A stretch of 64,000 nucleotides of DNA from contig CM049310.1 in the NCBI GenBank assembly GCA_026874595.1, positions 31,805,558 through 31,869,557 on the forward strand, read 5' to 3'. Position 1 is the first letter of the stretch. The number at the start of each line of letters is the position of its first letter. This document shows positions 1-10,857 of this stretch, piece by piece. Origin of the DNA: Sipunculus nudus. Its lineage: Eukaryota > Annelida > Sipuncula > Golfingiida > Sipunculidae. A program made the translations under genes and the position numbers. The notes under the pieces were generated by a model that ran no database searches, was not told the DNA's origin, and saw nothing but the letters and a program-made list of their open reading frames with translations.

Positions 1-612
1 CCAGTTTGGATTGACATATTGGTTTCAATTTTGACTTATATATGACCCACCAATAATGTAAGAACCCTTGGGGTCATAAGGCCAAAGGTCAAGGTCACAG
101 GTCCCACTTCTTTAAAAAGATTGTTGAAGTATTTTTAGCCAAACTTTCTGTCCCAAACATTCTATCTTACAGATGTTGCTGCCAAAAGTGGAAGTAATTT
201 ATGGATTTTGGGGTCACAAGGTCAAGGTCATGGGTGCCATCAGTCCACTTATTAGTTTCCAGATGATAACACCAGTTTGGTTTGAAATAATGGTTTCAAA
301 CTTGACTTATATATGGCCCACCACTAAAGTAAGAACTTTTGATTCTGGGGTCATGAGATCAAAGGTCAAGGTCACAGGACCTACTACTTCAGAAAGATTG
401 TGGATGCATTTTAAGCCAAACTTTTCATCTCAATCCTTCCATCATCAACATGTGGTGCACCTGCCAATAGAGGAAGTTTCCTTTTGATTTTGGGGTCATA
501 AGGTCAAAGGTTAAGGTCTTAGGGCCCATCCATTCACAAATTAGTTTATAGATGATAACTCCAGTTTGGGTAGACAGGTTGGCTTCAAACTGATCACAGG
601 ACCAATATTTTG
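1..612. repeat. AGGTCA-rich dispersed repeat, about 275-bp period
   Basis: Phrases beginning CCAGTTTGG recur near 1, 273 and 552. The phrase GGGGTCATAAGGTCAAAGG, or a variant of it, recurs near 70, 210, 345 and 493, so each roughly 275-bp unit holds two similar halves. Every half carries direct AGGTCA half-sites with 0-1 bp spacing. Open frames here follow the repeat and do not look like genes. Related modules occur at 29.4-29.7 kb and 37.4-40.2 kb. Confidence 0.8.
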
Positions 613-639
613 GAAAACCTCATAAACTTATATCCTTTT

Positions 640-890
640 AGACAAATGCAGCTGAGTGTCGAGACCCATGGGTCCCTAGTTTGTTATTGCGTTAACTGCA
701 TTTTAGCATTATCGCTACTGTGACCTTGAAAAATGCTTCAAGGTGATCAATGTTCGAACCTGACCTATCCCTCGATAAGATACATCAAGGCTGCAAGTTT
801 GGTGACTGAACCTCAAATACTTTTCGAGTTATTGCGTTAAAATCATTTTAGCGTTATCGCGGCTGTGACTTGATTATAGGTTGCGCTATC
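640..890. repeat. Dispersed repeat with palindrome GACCCATGGGTC
   Basis: The stretch starts with AGCTGAGTGTCGAGACCCAT. The same sentence appears near 40312 (CAGCTGAGCGTCATGG) and, inverted, near 62196-62215. A second internal pair is 'TTATTGCGTTAA...CATTTTAGC', found near 686 and 832. No gene is visible. Confidence 0.6.
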
Positions 891-1100
891 TGTGCAGATA
901 GGAAAAGTCAGAGGTCAACCGAAAATAAGGACGCAGCATTGCACATGTGACCCGATCATAATTCTGAGTTTAATAAAATTCCGTCCAGTGGTCACGGAGG
1001 AGTTCTCCGGAAACCTATGCGGTAACGGAGCAGGCGGTTGACGGCCGGCTGAAAAAATAGTATCCGCAAAACTCTGTTTTGGCGGATACAATAAACATTA
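890..1100. repeat. Dispersed repeat, copy 1, ending in a hairpin
   Basis: The run from AGGTCAACC through 'GACCCGATCATAATTCTGAG', 'CCGTCCAGTG' and 'CCGGAAACCTATGCGG' to 'GTATCCGCAAAACT' is repeated at 5095-5262. GTATCCGCAAAAC and GTTTTGGCGGATAC (about 1062-1091) can pair as a stem with a 3-nt loop, with one base bulged. Confidence 0.75.
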
Positions 1101-1200
1101 TTCACGTAACCCAATTTACGTTCATATGTGTTTTTTTTTAATTGGAACTATGTTTTAAAGATAAAAAAAGTGCAGGTATGCATCAGTACTCCAAATTATG

Positions 1201-1238
1201 AGAGAGAAAGAGAAAGAGAGGGGGGGGGGGGGGGGGGG
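1201..1238 (+). repeat. (GA)n followed by a poly-G tract
   Basis: An AG-rich run leads into about 19 consecutive G. It is one of more than 15 G or C homopolymers in the window. Confidence 0.95.
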
Positions 1239-1239
1239 C

Positions 1240-2026
1240 TGATTCTACTAAAGGCGTTGATCCCGCCTTTTATTATGTCTACATGTTGTACATATTGTTC
1301 ACATTTCCGTTTAGTGTTTTATAGGATGGCGAATCGGACGGGAAAAACCAGGTGAGGGGATCGATAACTGAAATGTAATGTTTCAAAATCTGAAAAAAAA
1401 TATTACGGGTACGTTTCTATATAATTGCTTGTGTATTGTTATTTCAATGTAATGATATATCATGAGCTGGATCTAGGGCTGGCAGTTTGGACCAGCCACC
1501 AAACGAGTGACACCTGACGGCTGTGATAGACATTAAGTGTTTCAGTCCTGCACATCGACCAAAAATTTTCATTTAATTTACTTAAACCTCCGGTTACGAA
1601 ATTAATTACCTACCTGATCTGTAAACAAGGAGCCCTTTCCCTGGGGAGCATTAAACCCCCCCCCCCCCCCCCCCTCCGCTGAGCTGTAACATCTCTCATT
1701 TGATCTATTTCTTTCCCAAGTTATTTAAAATTAATTTTCAGTTTTTATATATCTTTTATTATTTCCTGGCAATAAAATTATCAATTCATCCACAGTTTAT
1801 TACATTCTAAATCATAGAAGTTGATCAAGATAGCATGTTTCTATTCTGAAGGAGGGAGTCTTTCCTTTATTTCAAACGAACATGGCTTTAGATTTAAATC
1901 GTATAGATGAAATATAAAAAAAAACAATAAATATTTATATTTTCATAGGGTAAAATATATTACGTATATAGTGATGCATATATATATATTGCTTAATACC
2001 CATCAACCGCTAACCCAGTATATTAT
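1240..2026. other. Non-coding interval
   Basis: AT-rich sequence with a 19-nt C tract at 1656-1674. No convincing coding frame, RNA gene or element end was seen. Confidence 0.6.
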
Positions 2027-2067
2027 CCCCCCCCCCCCCCGTTCTTTGATATCTGGATCCGCCACTG
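2027..2067 (-). mobile_element. hAT-like MITE relic (one end)
   Basis: On the minus strand it begins CAGTGGCGGATCCAGATATC and soon reaches a C/G homopolymer. The same layout (CAGnGGCGGATCCA, short AT stretch, G tract) is seen at 28549-28707, 45597-45721 and 47695-47750. The opposite terminus was not found, so this is probably a truncated copy. Confidence 0.5.
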
Positions 2068-2533
2068 CACACTTCAAACAAGCGGGTTACGGTTAACATC
2101 TGTTCTAAAATTCGCTCGAGTTTATCGGATTCTTGGTTCAATCGCCGTTCATGGCCAAGACGACATACTTGAATCAGGCCGCATTGCCCGATATATTGGC
2201 TAAAATGTTGCAAATTACCTTCATGTTTTTTGTAAGAGTTAAAACCTGTAGAATGAAGATTATTTCAGAGAATATGCATAAAGGATAAGGTATTGGGGAG
2301 GGGTGGGTTATAGTCTGATATCACCGACGATATCAGTCTCATCCGACATTACACTTTGTCTTTCTGGTCTTTCGAGTCTGCTCATCCTTGTAGCTTTTCT
2401 CGGCTTCTACAACCCAAGCAGCCATATCAGGCGCTAGAAGGTTATTCATTCTACATTTGTCTGCCGCCAATGTTTTGACCAGTACCCATTCACATCTGGG
2501 TGAAGAGAGCGCACCTTTGCGGTAAAGACTTTA

Positions 2534-2792
2534 GCCCCTTGAACACCGGCCGCAGAAAGTACGCAGTTTTTACGCAAGTCTTCGCAACGCTACGCTACTG
2601 TACGCTATGCTAAGCAAGAGTACGCTACACTACGCCAGTCCGACGAATTACGTCATCGTACGCCAGCCTATGCATAACCTACCAAGGACTACGCCGATCC
2701 TGCGCATAGCAACATTTTTTTATGAGTACGCAGCCTAATTTCAGCGCACTCGGTACGCCGCAAAACGCATTTCTACGTAGCTTTAAAGGGGC
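2534..2792. mobile_element. MITE packed with TACGC motifs
   Basis: The ends are inverted: GCCCCTTgAA on the left and TTtAAAGGGGC on the right. A TA dinucleotide lies outside each (2532-2533, 2793-2794), as expected for a TA-targeting element. The interior has about a dozen exact TACGC pentamers plus near-matches such as TTCGC and TATGC, at irregular spacing, giving an unusually CG-rich patch. There is no coding capacity. Superfamily is not assigned; Tc1/mariner-like is a guess from the TA duplication. Confidence 0.55.
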
Positions 2793-2807
2793 TATTGGCA
2801 AGGAGTC

Positions 2808-2875
2808 TTGGCGCGGAGAGAACGAGACGTGAACCCACAACCTTGCGGTCATGAGTCCAACGCACTAGCCATATG
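2808..2875 (-). mobile_element. tRNA-derived SINE head or tRNA relic
   Basis: Read on the minus strand, GGCTAGTGCGTTGGACTC resembles a tRNA A-box region and GTGGGTTCACGTCTC a B-box, about 30 nt apart with an anticodon-arm-like CTCATGA. No acceptor stem can be closed, so it is not called a functional tRNA gene. Confidence 0.45.
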
Positions 2876-2999
2876 TTAATCTTTTGTTGGACACTGAGGG
2901 CCCTCTGTCTTGTGTTATCAGTAAACAACTGTGCATGGGATATAAGAGTGTTAATCGTGACTTCAAGAGTCAATGAACCTGACAAAACCCAGAGTGCTG

Positions 3000-3700
3000 A
3001 GTCAGCATACCTCTTTTTAATATCACTGTCTTAACTGTCTCCAGATTTTATTTGTTTAAAATGTTGTTAAGTGTAAAGTTTGCATATACCTCTTCCGAGA
3101 CTTATTTAATAAATCTTTTTCATGATATGGACTTAAAGGAAAAAAAAATAGCATATCGTAAATATCCGGCGTCGCCTTGAGTGTATCATACCTAGTTATT
3201 ATCTATAATTGTATATACCCATTTGTACTTAAGCAACGCCTATGTTATGTTGCGGTGTCGAGGTAATTGTTCATATTTAACGTTTATGCTGTATATTTTA
3301 CACCACGTAACTCTACTACTCCGGTTTCATTTAATATTCTCTGATTGTTATCTGTCATTAGTACTGGTAATGGTCATAAAGGACATTGGGTTTATTACTT
3401 AAGTCTTATGGAAAAAGGAATTTTGTTCCAAGCTACCCTTGAAGATATTTTAATAAGCAAATAAATAAAAACACGAACGTACAATATGTACATACAGACT
3501 AAATTGGCTGACCGAAAATGAATTATACTGTCTTTGTAACCTATCTGGTATAAATTAAATTCCTGTCACAACTTTTATTTTATCCTTAAACTACAAATTC
3601 AAAAGTTGCAGTTTCTTTACTTCTTGTATACTTAGATTTCCTTCATAAAGTCTTTATTCTAAGAAGATTCTTAATGTTTATTTAATGAATGTCTAAATGG
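3000..3700. other. Non-coding interval
   Basis: AT-rich sequence without a convincing coding frame or recognisable element. Confidence 0.55.
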
Positions 3701-3800
3701 CTCATGTAAATGGATACACAGCCGGAGATGTCAAGGCAATACCCCAATGACACAGACATCTAAAAAGCCTTGGTTTTCGTGATAGTGTGACCTGTCTAGG

Positions 3801-3897
3801 GAAGACCGAGGTCACAGTCCTATTACTCTGGTTTGTTCTTACTACAGTGAAGACCGAGATCACAGTCCTATTACCCTGGTTTGTTACTACCACAGAG
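3801..3897. repeat. 48-bp tandem duplication
   Basis: Two adjacent copies begin GAAGACCGAGGTCACAGTCC and GAAGACCGAGATCACAGTCC and stay similar for the full unit, through 'TATTACYCTGGTTTGTT'. The frame across it encodes a repeat but shows no other sign of being a gene. Confidence 0.85.
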
Positions 3898-4149
3898 CTC
3901 CTAGTTTTATATCCTTAAGGTAATAGGCCAAAATTACATACACATCTGTGATATACAAGATGCATGATTCGTTTTGACTGCTGAATACACAATAATTTAC
4001 TGTTGTCCTGGTTATTTCTTTGTAAAACTAGACTACGTGTATCCGCCGAAATCAGAGTGGGACGGGTGAAGTGAGGCATGAATTGAGTGGCAGAGGGAAA
4101 TAGTGAGATGTGTTGCATAATAGCATGGATGTGTGCCATGTGAACATGA

Positions 4150-5045
4150 TTGAAGGTGGCGCCACCTGTTATTTGAAAGAGAAAGCTATACAAGATGTAT
4201 ACCTATGCAAAATTTCATATGGATAAGTCAAACCACTGCTAAGATCAGAGTAATTTTTAACCCTAGGCAGATGAACAGAAGGACACCATGCAAACAATGG
4301 TTGTTAGTTGAGCCACCAAATTTGATAAGCTGTATAATAATCAATTATGTAAGCGATTACGTGGCAGGTAGCGCCACCTACGTTCACGTTCAGGATACAG
4401 AAATTTATGCTTATATCTCAGGACTGGTTTGACGTATAGGCCTGAAATTTTGCATGAGTATAGATCTAACGTTCACGATACAGACATTCATGCTAATATC
4501 TCAGGACCTGAAATTTTGCATGAGTATAGATCTAACATGCCACGTAATCGAGAAAGCTATCCAAAATGTATAAATTTGCAAAATTGTAGGAAGATAAGTC
4601 TAACCACTGCCGAGATATGAGTGATTTTATCCCATGTCAGACAAACAGGAGGACGCTGTGCAAAAATTGTTGCAGGTGGCGCCACCAGTTTTGCGTATGA
4701 TAAAAGCTATATGTGATTTATACACATGCAACATTTTTGGCCGATCCGTTTCACCAGTCCTTTAGCTATTAGCATGGATGTCTGCAGCGTAAACATAAAT
4801 GTAGGTGACGCCACCTGACATAAATTCACGGAAGCTATTCAGGATGTATATGCATGTAAAATTTCAGATGGATAAGTCTGAAGACTGCAGACATATAAGT
4901 GATTATAACCCAAGGCAGACGAACACATAGACGCTGTGCAAAAATGGTTTCAGGTGGTGCGATCTTTTTTGTATAATATATGGCTAACCAAGAGCTTCAC
5001 TGGTGTAAAATTTCAGCCCGATCGGTCAAACGAGTCCGAAGATAT
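4150..5045. repeat. Dispersed/tandem repeat with GGTGGCGCCACC palindrome
   Basis: The self-complementary GGTGGCGCCACC, or a one-base variant, occurs near 4157, 4366, 4675, 4803 and 4950. Associated phrases recur too: 'GGATAAGTCNRAC', 'GCAGAYGAACA', 'ACGCTGTGCAAAAAT' and 'GAAGCTATTCAGGATGTATA'. Units are irregular in length (about 130-310 bp) and diverged. The short frames here are shadows of the repeat. Confidence 0.75.
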
Positions 5046-5094
5046 TAGGGTAATTGTGTAAAAACAGACGCACAGATGGAAGCTTTGCAAAGAG

Positions 5095-5262
5095 GAAAGG
5101 TCAGAGGTCAACCTAAAATGGGGATGCAGTAGACCCGATCATAATTCTGAGTTTCACAAAATTCCGTCCAGTGTTTACGGAGGAGTCTTCCGGAAACCTA
5201 TGCGGCGGCGGCGGCGGATCCGGCGGCGGTGGGCTAATAGTATAGTATCCGCAAAACTGTTT
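5095..5262. repeat. Dispersed repeat, copy 2
   Basis: Second copy of the 890-1100 repeat: 'GACCCGATCATAATTCTGAG', 'CCGTCCAGTG', 'CCGGAAACCTATGCGG', 'GTATCCGCAAAACT'. This copy carries a short (CGG)n expansion at about 5203-5230. Confidence 0.8.
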
Positions 5263-5501
5263 ATTATTAAATGATAGTTCAGGGCTAAATGTTTTATTGC
5301 TGAAAAAATACTCTGAATAACATATGTTTGCAATTTGTCGTCATGTTAAAAAAAATGTCTTATAAATAAAATAAAAAGCATTAAAATGAAAAAGGTACAG
5401 GTGAAACCCCCAGCGTTTTTTAACTGATTAAACTGTCCAATAAAAACAAGCATAAAACAGGTCAGGCATTTTACATGAACCCACAGCTGAGAAACACGCG
5501 G

Positions 5502-5705
5502 GAGTCTCATTAACAAGTCACTATTAGCAATTTAGCCATCCTACAGTAACAGGAGTCTCACCAACAAGTCACTCTCAGCAATAAAGCTATCTGGCAGAAA
5601 CAGGAGTCTCACCAACAAGTCACTATCAGCAATAAAGCTATCCGGCAGTAAAAGGAGTCTCACCAACAAGTCACTTTCATCAGTAAAGCTATCCGACAGT
5701 AACAG
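5502..5705. repeat. Tandem repeat, 51 bp x 4
   Basis: GAGTCTC starts at 5502, 5553, 5604 and 5655, exactly 51 bp apart, followed each time by 'AACAAGTCACT' and 'AGCTATC'. The 17-codon periodicity creates an open frame on the minus strand with a repeated peptide. There is no start context, splice signal or homology, so it is treated as non-coding. Confidence 0.9.
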
Positions 5706-5749
5706 GCATGCATGACGAATTTCATAGCAATCGGTCATTGAGATGGAAA

Positions 5750-6450
5750 TTTTATACTATATTTAACTGAAAATGGACCATTTATCGCAAATTGAAGTGA
5801 CCTTTCTCAAGAAGCGGATGGGCTAATACTGCTCTAATGGTCCTTGGCGACTGTCTGAATGTTGTGCATGAGGCGTCCACAAAATATTTGTTCAACAGCC
5901 TTTAACATTGAGAAGAATATACCTCCCTGAGAGCTCCATATCGTGCTTTGCCCAATAGCTTTCAGAATAAAGATCATTGTCACCTAATTTTGGGGTCCAA
6001 AGGAGATATCCCAAGGACATCCGGGGATGTTGAGGTAGAAATTCAAAGGTCAAACATTAATGACCTTTTTTCGACCGCTAACGAAGCAATATAGATGACA
6101 TTTGTAATTTTGATCTGTGAATGTCTATAGGGTATTTGAGTCAATGATTGATTATTACATTTCGATTCAGTTTTGGATTTGATTAAACAATCTTAAATAT
6201 TAACATAGGATTATATCAAAACAATATCTCCAGATGATGTTAACATCCATGAAAATTATAATGCCCCTTATCTTTTATTGAGAAGACGTATTGAGTCTCA
6301 TGTATTACTGAATGAACGTATACTGTAAGTTCTCTGGTGTTCTTCCCTTCTAAACTTAGTGCTCGCTATATCAAATATAATCTAGAGGAGAGGTGGGACC
6401 GGTTTATGTGATGAGGAAAATTTTCATTTATAATCATAGTTCCGCTTAAA
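5750..6450. other. Non-coding interval with AGGTCA-type fragments
   Basis: Contains 'TTTTGGGGTCCAAAGGAGAT' and 'AAATTCAAAGGTCAAAC' (5985-6055), related to the AGGTCA-rich repeats elsewhere. No gene is visible. Confidence 0.5.
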
Positions 6451-6464
6451 ATGGAAGTTTGGTG

Positions 6465-6640
6465 TCCTCAAACACACACACCTACACACACACACACATT
6501 TACCTACCCCCACATACACGTAACACGTACACCTATACATACACCTACCAAACTACCTACACATACATACCTACGTACACACACATACCACCACACACAC
6601 ACACCATCACACTCACCTACACTAACACACAATAAAACAT
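6465..6640. repeat. CA/CCTA-rich low-complexity tract
   Basis: Nearly continuous CACA and CCTACA phrases. The open frame through it, rich in Thr, His and Pro, is a composition artefact. Confidence 0.9.
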
Positions 6641-7305
6641 TGCCGTGCACTGCACCCTCCGTGCATTTTTCCAGCCGCTTTTCTGTTTCCGTTTTTTAAA
6701 TTTTCTCTGTTTGTATGTATCCATCAGTCATTTGGTTGTTAGATTGACTGTATATTTTTCCTATGCCGGTATGCTATGTTGGTCTGTCGCTGCTTCTCAG
6801 AGTTTCTGTCTCTTATACTATTACTAGCTGTCTGTCTGTCCGTCTTTCTACCTCTTTCTCTTTCTCTCTCTCTCTTTACGGTTTTGACTAATAAATATCC
6901 ACCACCACCACCACGCACATGGGCACATGCACACACCAATAATAACAAACACAAATTACATGTGTACACTTGAATCATGTATTAGGGAAAACACGGAACA
7001 TCCATAATAAGCCTTTTTAACGGAACAGCCATATTAAGATATTGAGTAAAAAGGTAACAGCCATATTCCGAAACCAGCTAAGTCTTATTACAAATAAGAT
7101 TGCCAAAATATGCTTAAAGGAATGTTAAAATGTCGTGGTCATGTTTCTGTTAAAAAAAAATTAAATCCTGTGTCATTTGTTTTATATTCGACTTTTTCTT
7201 CATGGCGGTTACCTGACACCAACAAAATAGTTTAACAGATGATGTTTCTGTGACTCCGACTTAAACTGTCCAGGCAATCTACTGGTACACATGTTGTTGA
7301 AATAA

Positions 7306-7592
7306 TCAGTTGCCGCACAAAGCCTGGGTGCAGCTCACCAACCCATTACTGCCACATGTGCAGGTGTTGCAAGAAACCTGGAAGTTGGCGTCCTTGCGGT
7401 AGTATCGTCCGTTGTACAGACAGACATCAGCACAATATTTTCTGGTACACGCATAGGTTCCGCCAGATCCGCACGTGCAGTCGTTACAACCGTCGGCGCT
7501 GAAGGAATCTCCCTGTGAGTAGGTGTTACCGTCAATGTCGTAACATTCGTCGGCTCTGACAACCAGGAGCACGCAGGCAGCTGAAATAGTAT

Positions 7593-7649
<57 letters not shown>

Positions 7650-8992
7650 TGGAACCCCACAATTACGACCACCTTGGGGACTGATCAAATTAGGGGGTGG
7701 TCGTATTTGTGAAACTCTAAATTACCTGGATCGTATATTCGGGACCAAGAAAAGTGGTCGTAATTGTGGGGGTGGTCGCAATTGCGGGGTGGTCGCAAGG
7801 CGGGGTTCCACTGTATATATATTAATATACACTTATGTACACACTTGTATACATGTCTTTGTCCCAAGCGGGATCACCAAAACTGTGCACTGAAACTAGC
7901 CCTATACTGTCCTACAGATCAGTTATATTAATGAAAAAGGAGGTACGTGAACTTAATTACATATAACATTTACGTTACCTGTGTGAGCTAAATAATATAT
8001 AAACTAACAATCATCTTTACTTGATCAATGAGGCTACATAAGTAACACCTCTGTTGTTTTCTGTTTATAACATATAAACAGTACCTGTGTAGAATGTGAA
8101 TAATTCTAAAAACCTCAGTGGTTATTATATATGTGTGTGTGTGTGTGTCCGGCTTTCCAACCGCTTCGCTACTGAAAATTCCAGGCATTACACGTAATGA
8201 CTGAAATTTTGTAATCATTATTACAAAATTTGGCTGAAGTGTTTCAGGCAAATACTGTAATAACCTTATTCAATTCTATGTGCTCTAATCTGTAAAATAG
8301 TCAGGTGAACCTCTTTATGTTTGTATATATGTTTTGCAATAGACTTATCTTCTCTAGTCTTAAGAGGTATTGATGGCAAATTCAGGAGAATGTATTTTAT
8401 CAATAATAAGTCACTGATCTGCTCAGGTTTGAGCAACCTACACCATGGGGGTACAAGGAGTAATTAATTACTACTGATCTGCTCACATCCTCTACTGAAT
8501 TTATGTTGGGGGGGGGGGGTTAATGTTCATCAGAGTTTGTCCATTACTTGTAACTTGTTGACCTGTTGATGACAATTCTACTGCTGTTAGTTGTTCACTA
8601 GGTGATCATGGTTAATGATAATGAACTGAATTTGAGAAAAGATTTGTTTGAAAACCGACTTTTCTGTGTATTCATGTCCCATTTCTTCGTACAACGAACC
8701 AGCATGGCTATTCATTCATCTCTCTATATAATATATGCCGCACACAATATAAGACCACCAGTTCTCCCTGCTGCATGCAAAGTTACTGTGCAAACACATG
8801 TAGTGGGTAGTACACTGACGTCACTACCGTGACGTCACTTCGCTGGTTCTATAAAAGTGTGCAAATACACAGAGGGGTCGCGTAGCTCAGTGGATAGAGC
8901 AAGCGACAGGCAATCGAAAGGTCATGGGTTCGTTTCCCATCGGCAGTGAACCGACCTTTCTGTGTATTCATGTCCCATATTTTATATATGTA

Positions 8993-9041
<49 letters not shown>

Positions 9042-10305
9042 CTTTACTATGAGTGCCATGCGTAATTCGAGAATGAGTCAAGGATTTTAGAAGTCAGCAT
9101 AAAAACGCGTTCTTTCATGGTCATCAAATGTCCTAAAAATATAAAAAAAAGTTGCTTTGTTGATTATGTTTGTAGCTTTTACTGTGGAACTGCATATATT
9201 ACATCTTAAGGCTGGAAAACATGACTGATATAAATGAACACGTCATGTTCTACTCCTGAAGTACATCGGCTGATATTTTAACTAATATTAACTGTAACCA
9301 TGCGGTAAACACGGACAGCCTGGTTCGTTATGTCATGACATTATACTACAGATATATATGTTTCACCATACTTAATATACAAAAATTTAAGGATTCGAAA
9401 ATGTCCCCTGTCATTATTACCTAAAGAGCTAGTTACAACAAGCAAGCCGCCATTTGTCAGAGGTCTACGGAGAGAAGGTTCTAAAATCTACACAAAATTT
9501 GTGGTAGTTTTGCCGAGTTTTTGCACTTCAGTCTTTATAGAAATAAATAAAAAAGCTGAAGTCGGATTTTGCTACTTGTTTAAAGTCCTCAGCTTTTTGT
9601 GACCGGAGAAAAATTCTTAAGTCGTGTCATTTGAATGTGGCAGTGAGACATGATTCACGTTTTTGTCTGCGACGTTGTGCAACCAAGCCATAAAAAAAAA
9701 AATAACTTTTTATGCAATTTTCATGAATTCAGATGAGAACTTGTAAGTTTTATTGAAAATGATATCCAATCAACTAGCAAAACATGGGTTTTTTTTTAAT
9801 TAAATCCGCCCTCCCTTTTGGAAGTCAAAACAAACCGCGAGTATAAGTGGAATGATATGTATAAAGTCAATGACACCGTAATACTGATGAACATGAGTTA
9901 TGTACTTTAAATTAAAAGAAAACATTTGTATATTTTGTATTTGTGTTATTTTGGTGTTATCTTTATCTCCTTCATATGCATGGACAAAGGATCATGTTTG
10001 TTTTAACTCTGTCGGGATAATTGCAATAATTATAGTGTTGCAATAAATGTTACATTTGTAATTGCAACTGCTCAAAGTCTTTCATCAATATTCAACTGTA
10101 TATAGGTGACTGCATTATAAAAGTAAAAGTTGTACATGTGCCACAACTAATTCGATAATAAGCAGAGGTTTCAAATACAAAACCGAATAAAATGGCTATT
10201 AAAATTATTAAAATTAATACAGCAGCTGTGGCATCATTTGTATCTTTACAGAAATTAAGGTTTATGTGTCCACTTACCTAGGAGGCTGAAGATGAGAACC
10301 TTCAT
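7306..10305 (-). CDS. Small secreted protein, two six-cysteine (pacifastin/VWC-like) domains, two exons
   Basis: Exon 1 is 10305-10278 (28 nt, donor G|GTAAGT) and encodes MKVLIFSLL. Exon 2 is 7580-7306, after an acceptor reading ATACTATTTCAG. Joining them in phase 1 gives 100 residues: a signal peptide (MKVLIFSLLAACVLLVVRA, then DE) followed by two domains of six cysteines. Each domain follows C...CNxCxC...CTxxxC: CNDCTC and CTRKYC in the first, CNTCTC and CTQALC in the second. The CN-x-C-x-C and CTxxxC spacing matches the pacifastin inhibitor signature, but the first loop is longer, as in von Willebrand C domains. Protease inhibition or matrix binding is therefore only a guess. The start is the only ATG giving a signal peptide across the splice. 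A TATA box lies about 105 nt upstream. The 2.7-kb intron has been invaded by a pogo-like MITE, a SINE and (TA)n tracts. The paralogue is at 22496-25306. Confidence 0.85.
7595..7646. repeat. (TA)n microsatellite
   Basis: About 50 bp of TA repeats inside the intron, just upstream of exon 2. It has been the target of the adjoining MITE. Confidence 0.95.
7647..7813. mobile_element. pogo/Tigger-like MITE, 167 bp
   Basis: The ends are CAGTGGAACCCC and GGGGTTCCACTG, perfect inverted repeats of 12 bp. They are flanked by TA on both sides within TA-repeat DNA. The interior has repeated GGTCGTAATTG/GGTCGCAATTG phrases, as in pogo-like MITEs of Tc1/mariner. There is no transposase, and it lies within an intron. 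Confidence 0.75.
8168..8255. repeat. Multi-hairpin palindromic element, copy 1
   Basis: Successive inverted repeats: CATTACACGTAATG, then AAATTTTGTAAT...ATTACAAAATTT (12-bp stem, 4-nt spacer), then CTGAAGTGTTTCAG. A related palindromic stretch is at 48160-48265. Confidence 0.65.
8654..8986 (+). mobile_element. tRNA-derived SINE with a duplicated tail
   Basis: The tRNA-like head (about 8876-8944) has an A-box TAGCTCAGTGGATAGAGC and a B-box GGTTCGTTTCCC. It is followed by the family tail GTGAACCGACCTTTCTGTGT and ATTCATGTCCCAT. The same tail also occurs before the head at 8654-8684 and continues into 'CAGCATGGCTATTCATTCAT', so this is a dimer or nested pair. A CRE-like TGACGTCA and TATAAAAG sit just before the head. 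Other members are at 48640-48710, 49670-49925 and 54120-54180. Confidence 0.75.
8987..9039. repeat. (TA)n microsatellite
   Basis: TA array at the 3' end of the SINE. The family tail is repeatedly followed by TC and TA arrays. Confidence 0.95.
9040..10270. other. Intronic interval without an evident element
   Basis: AT-rich intron sequence of the minus-strand cysteine-rich gene. No second coding exon between its exons was recognised. Confidence 0.55.
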
Positions 10306-10407
10306 GATGACCGAGATACTGTTGGTTTACGTCGAGACACGGCTGGTTTACGTGAAGTGTGTCGTCTGCTTGAGGAGCGTCGTTTGCGCTGGGCAAATCC
10401 ACACATA

Positions 10408-10416
10408 CTTTTATAC
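10408..10416 (-). promoter_or_regulatory. TATA box of the minus-strand cysteine-rich gene
   Basis: GTATAAAAG on the minus strand, about 105 nt upstream of the start codon at 10305. This allows a short 5' leader of about 70-80 nt. Confidence 0.6.
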
Positions 10417-10857
10417 TGTCCCACTCTTGAAAACAAACGTCACCAGTTGTTCCTGTCTCCTCGTGTTACACGCATGTCCTATATACGGACCCGCGTAACG
10501 AGCAACTGTTATTAACTTTGTTTTTTTCCTTTGTTCATAATTCACCTTTTCTTATGACACTAATGGTATGCCCCTTCTCTAAAGCAAGGCCATCTGGAAC
10601 TATAGAGGTTTATAGGGGAGGGGCTCACGTCTTGGCAACCGGGGGGAGGGTTCATCAAGGACAGAAATTTAAAAACCCATAATTAGACCTGGCACATTTA
10701 TTTATATAGAAAAAAAATATCAAAGTCAGTAACAAGTAGAATTATTTAAATGTTTTACAAAAATGAAATTCCTCTTTCTGTTTCGTTATTTTCTTTCTAC
10801 AGAAAATTATAATCAGTTGTTTCTTTAAGATTTTGCACAATTACAAAAGTTTTGCCT

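Noticed and set aside
5541-5738. Minus-strand frame with a repeated 17-residue peptide
   Set aside because: Produced entirely by the 51-bp tandem repeat; no start context, splice sites or family.
7335-7688. 117-codon minus-strand frame overlapping the cysteine-rich exon
   Set aside because: It is the shifted frame of the true exon; the correct frame has the conserved cysteines and joins exon 1.
8876-8944. Functional tRNA gene
   Set aside because: A and B boxes are present but the acceptor stem does not close, and the sequence continues into a SINE tail shared with other copies.
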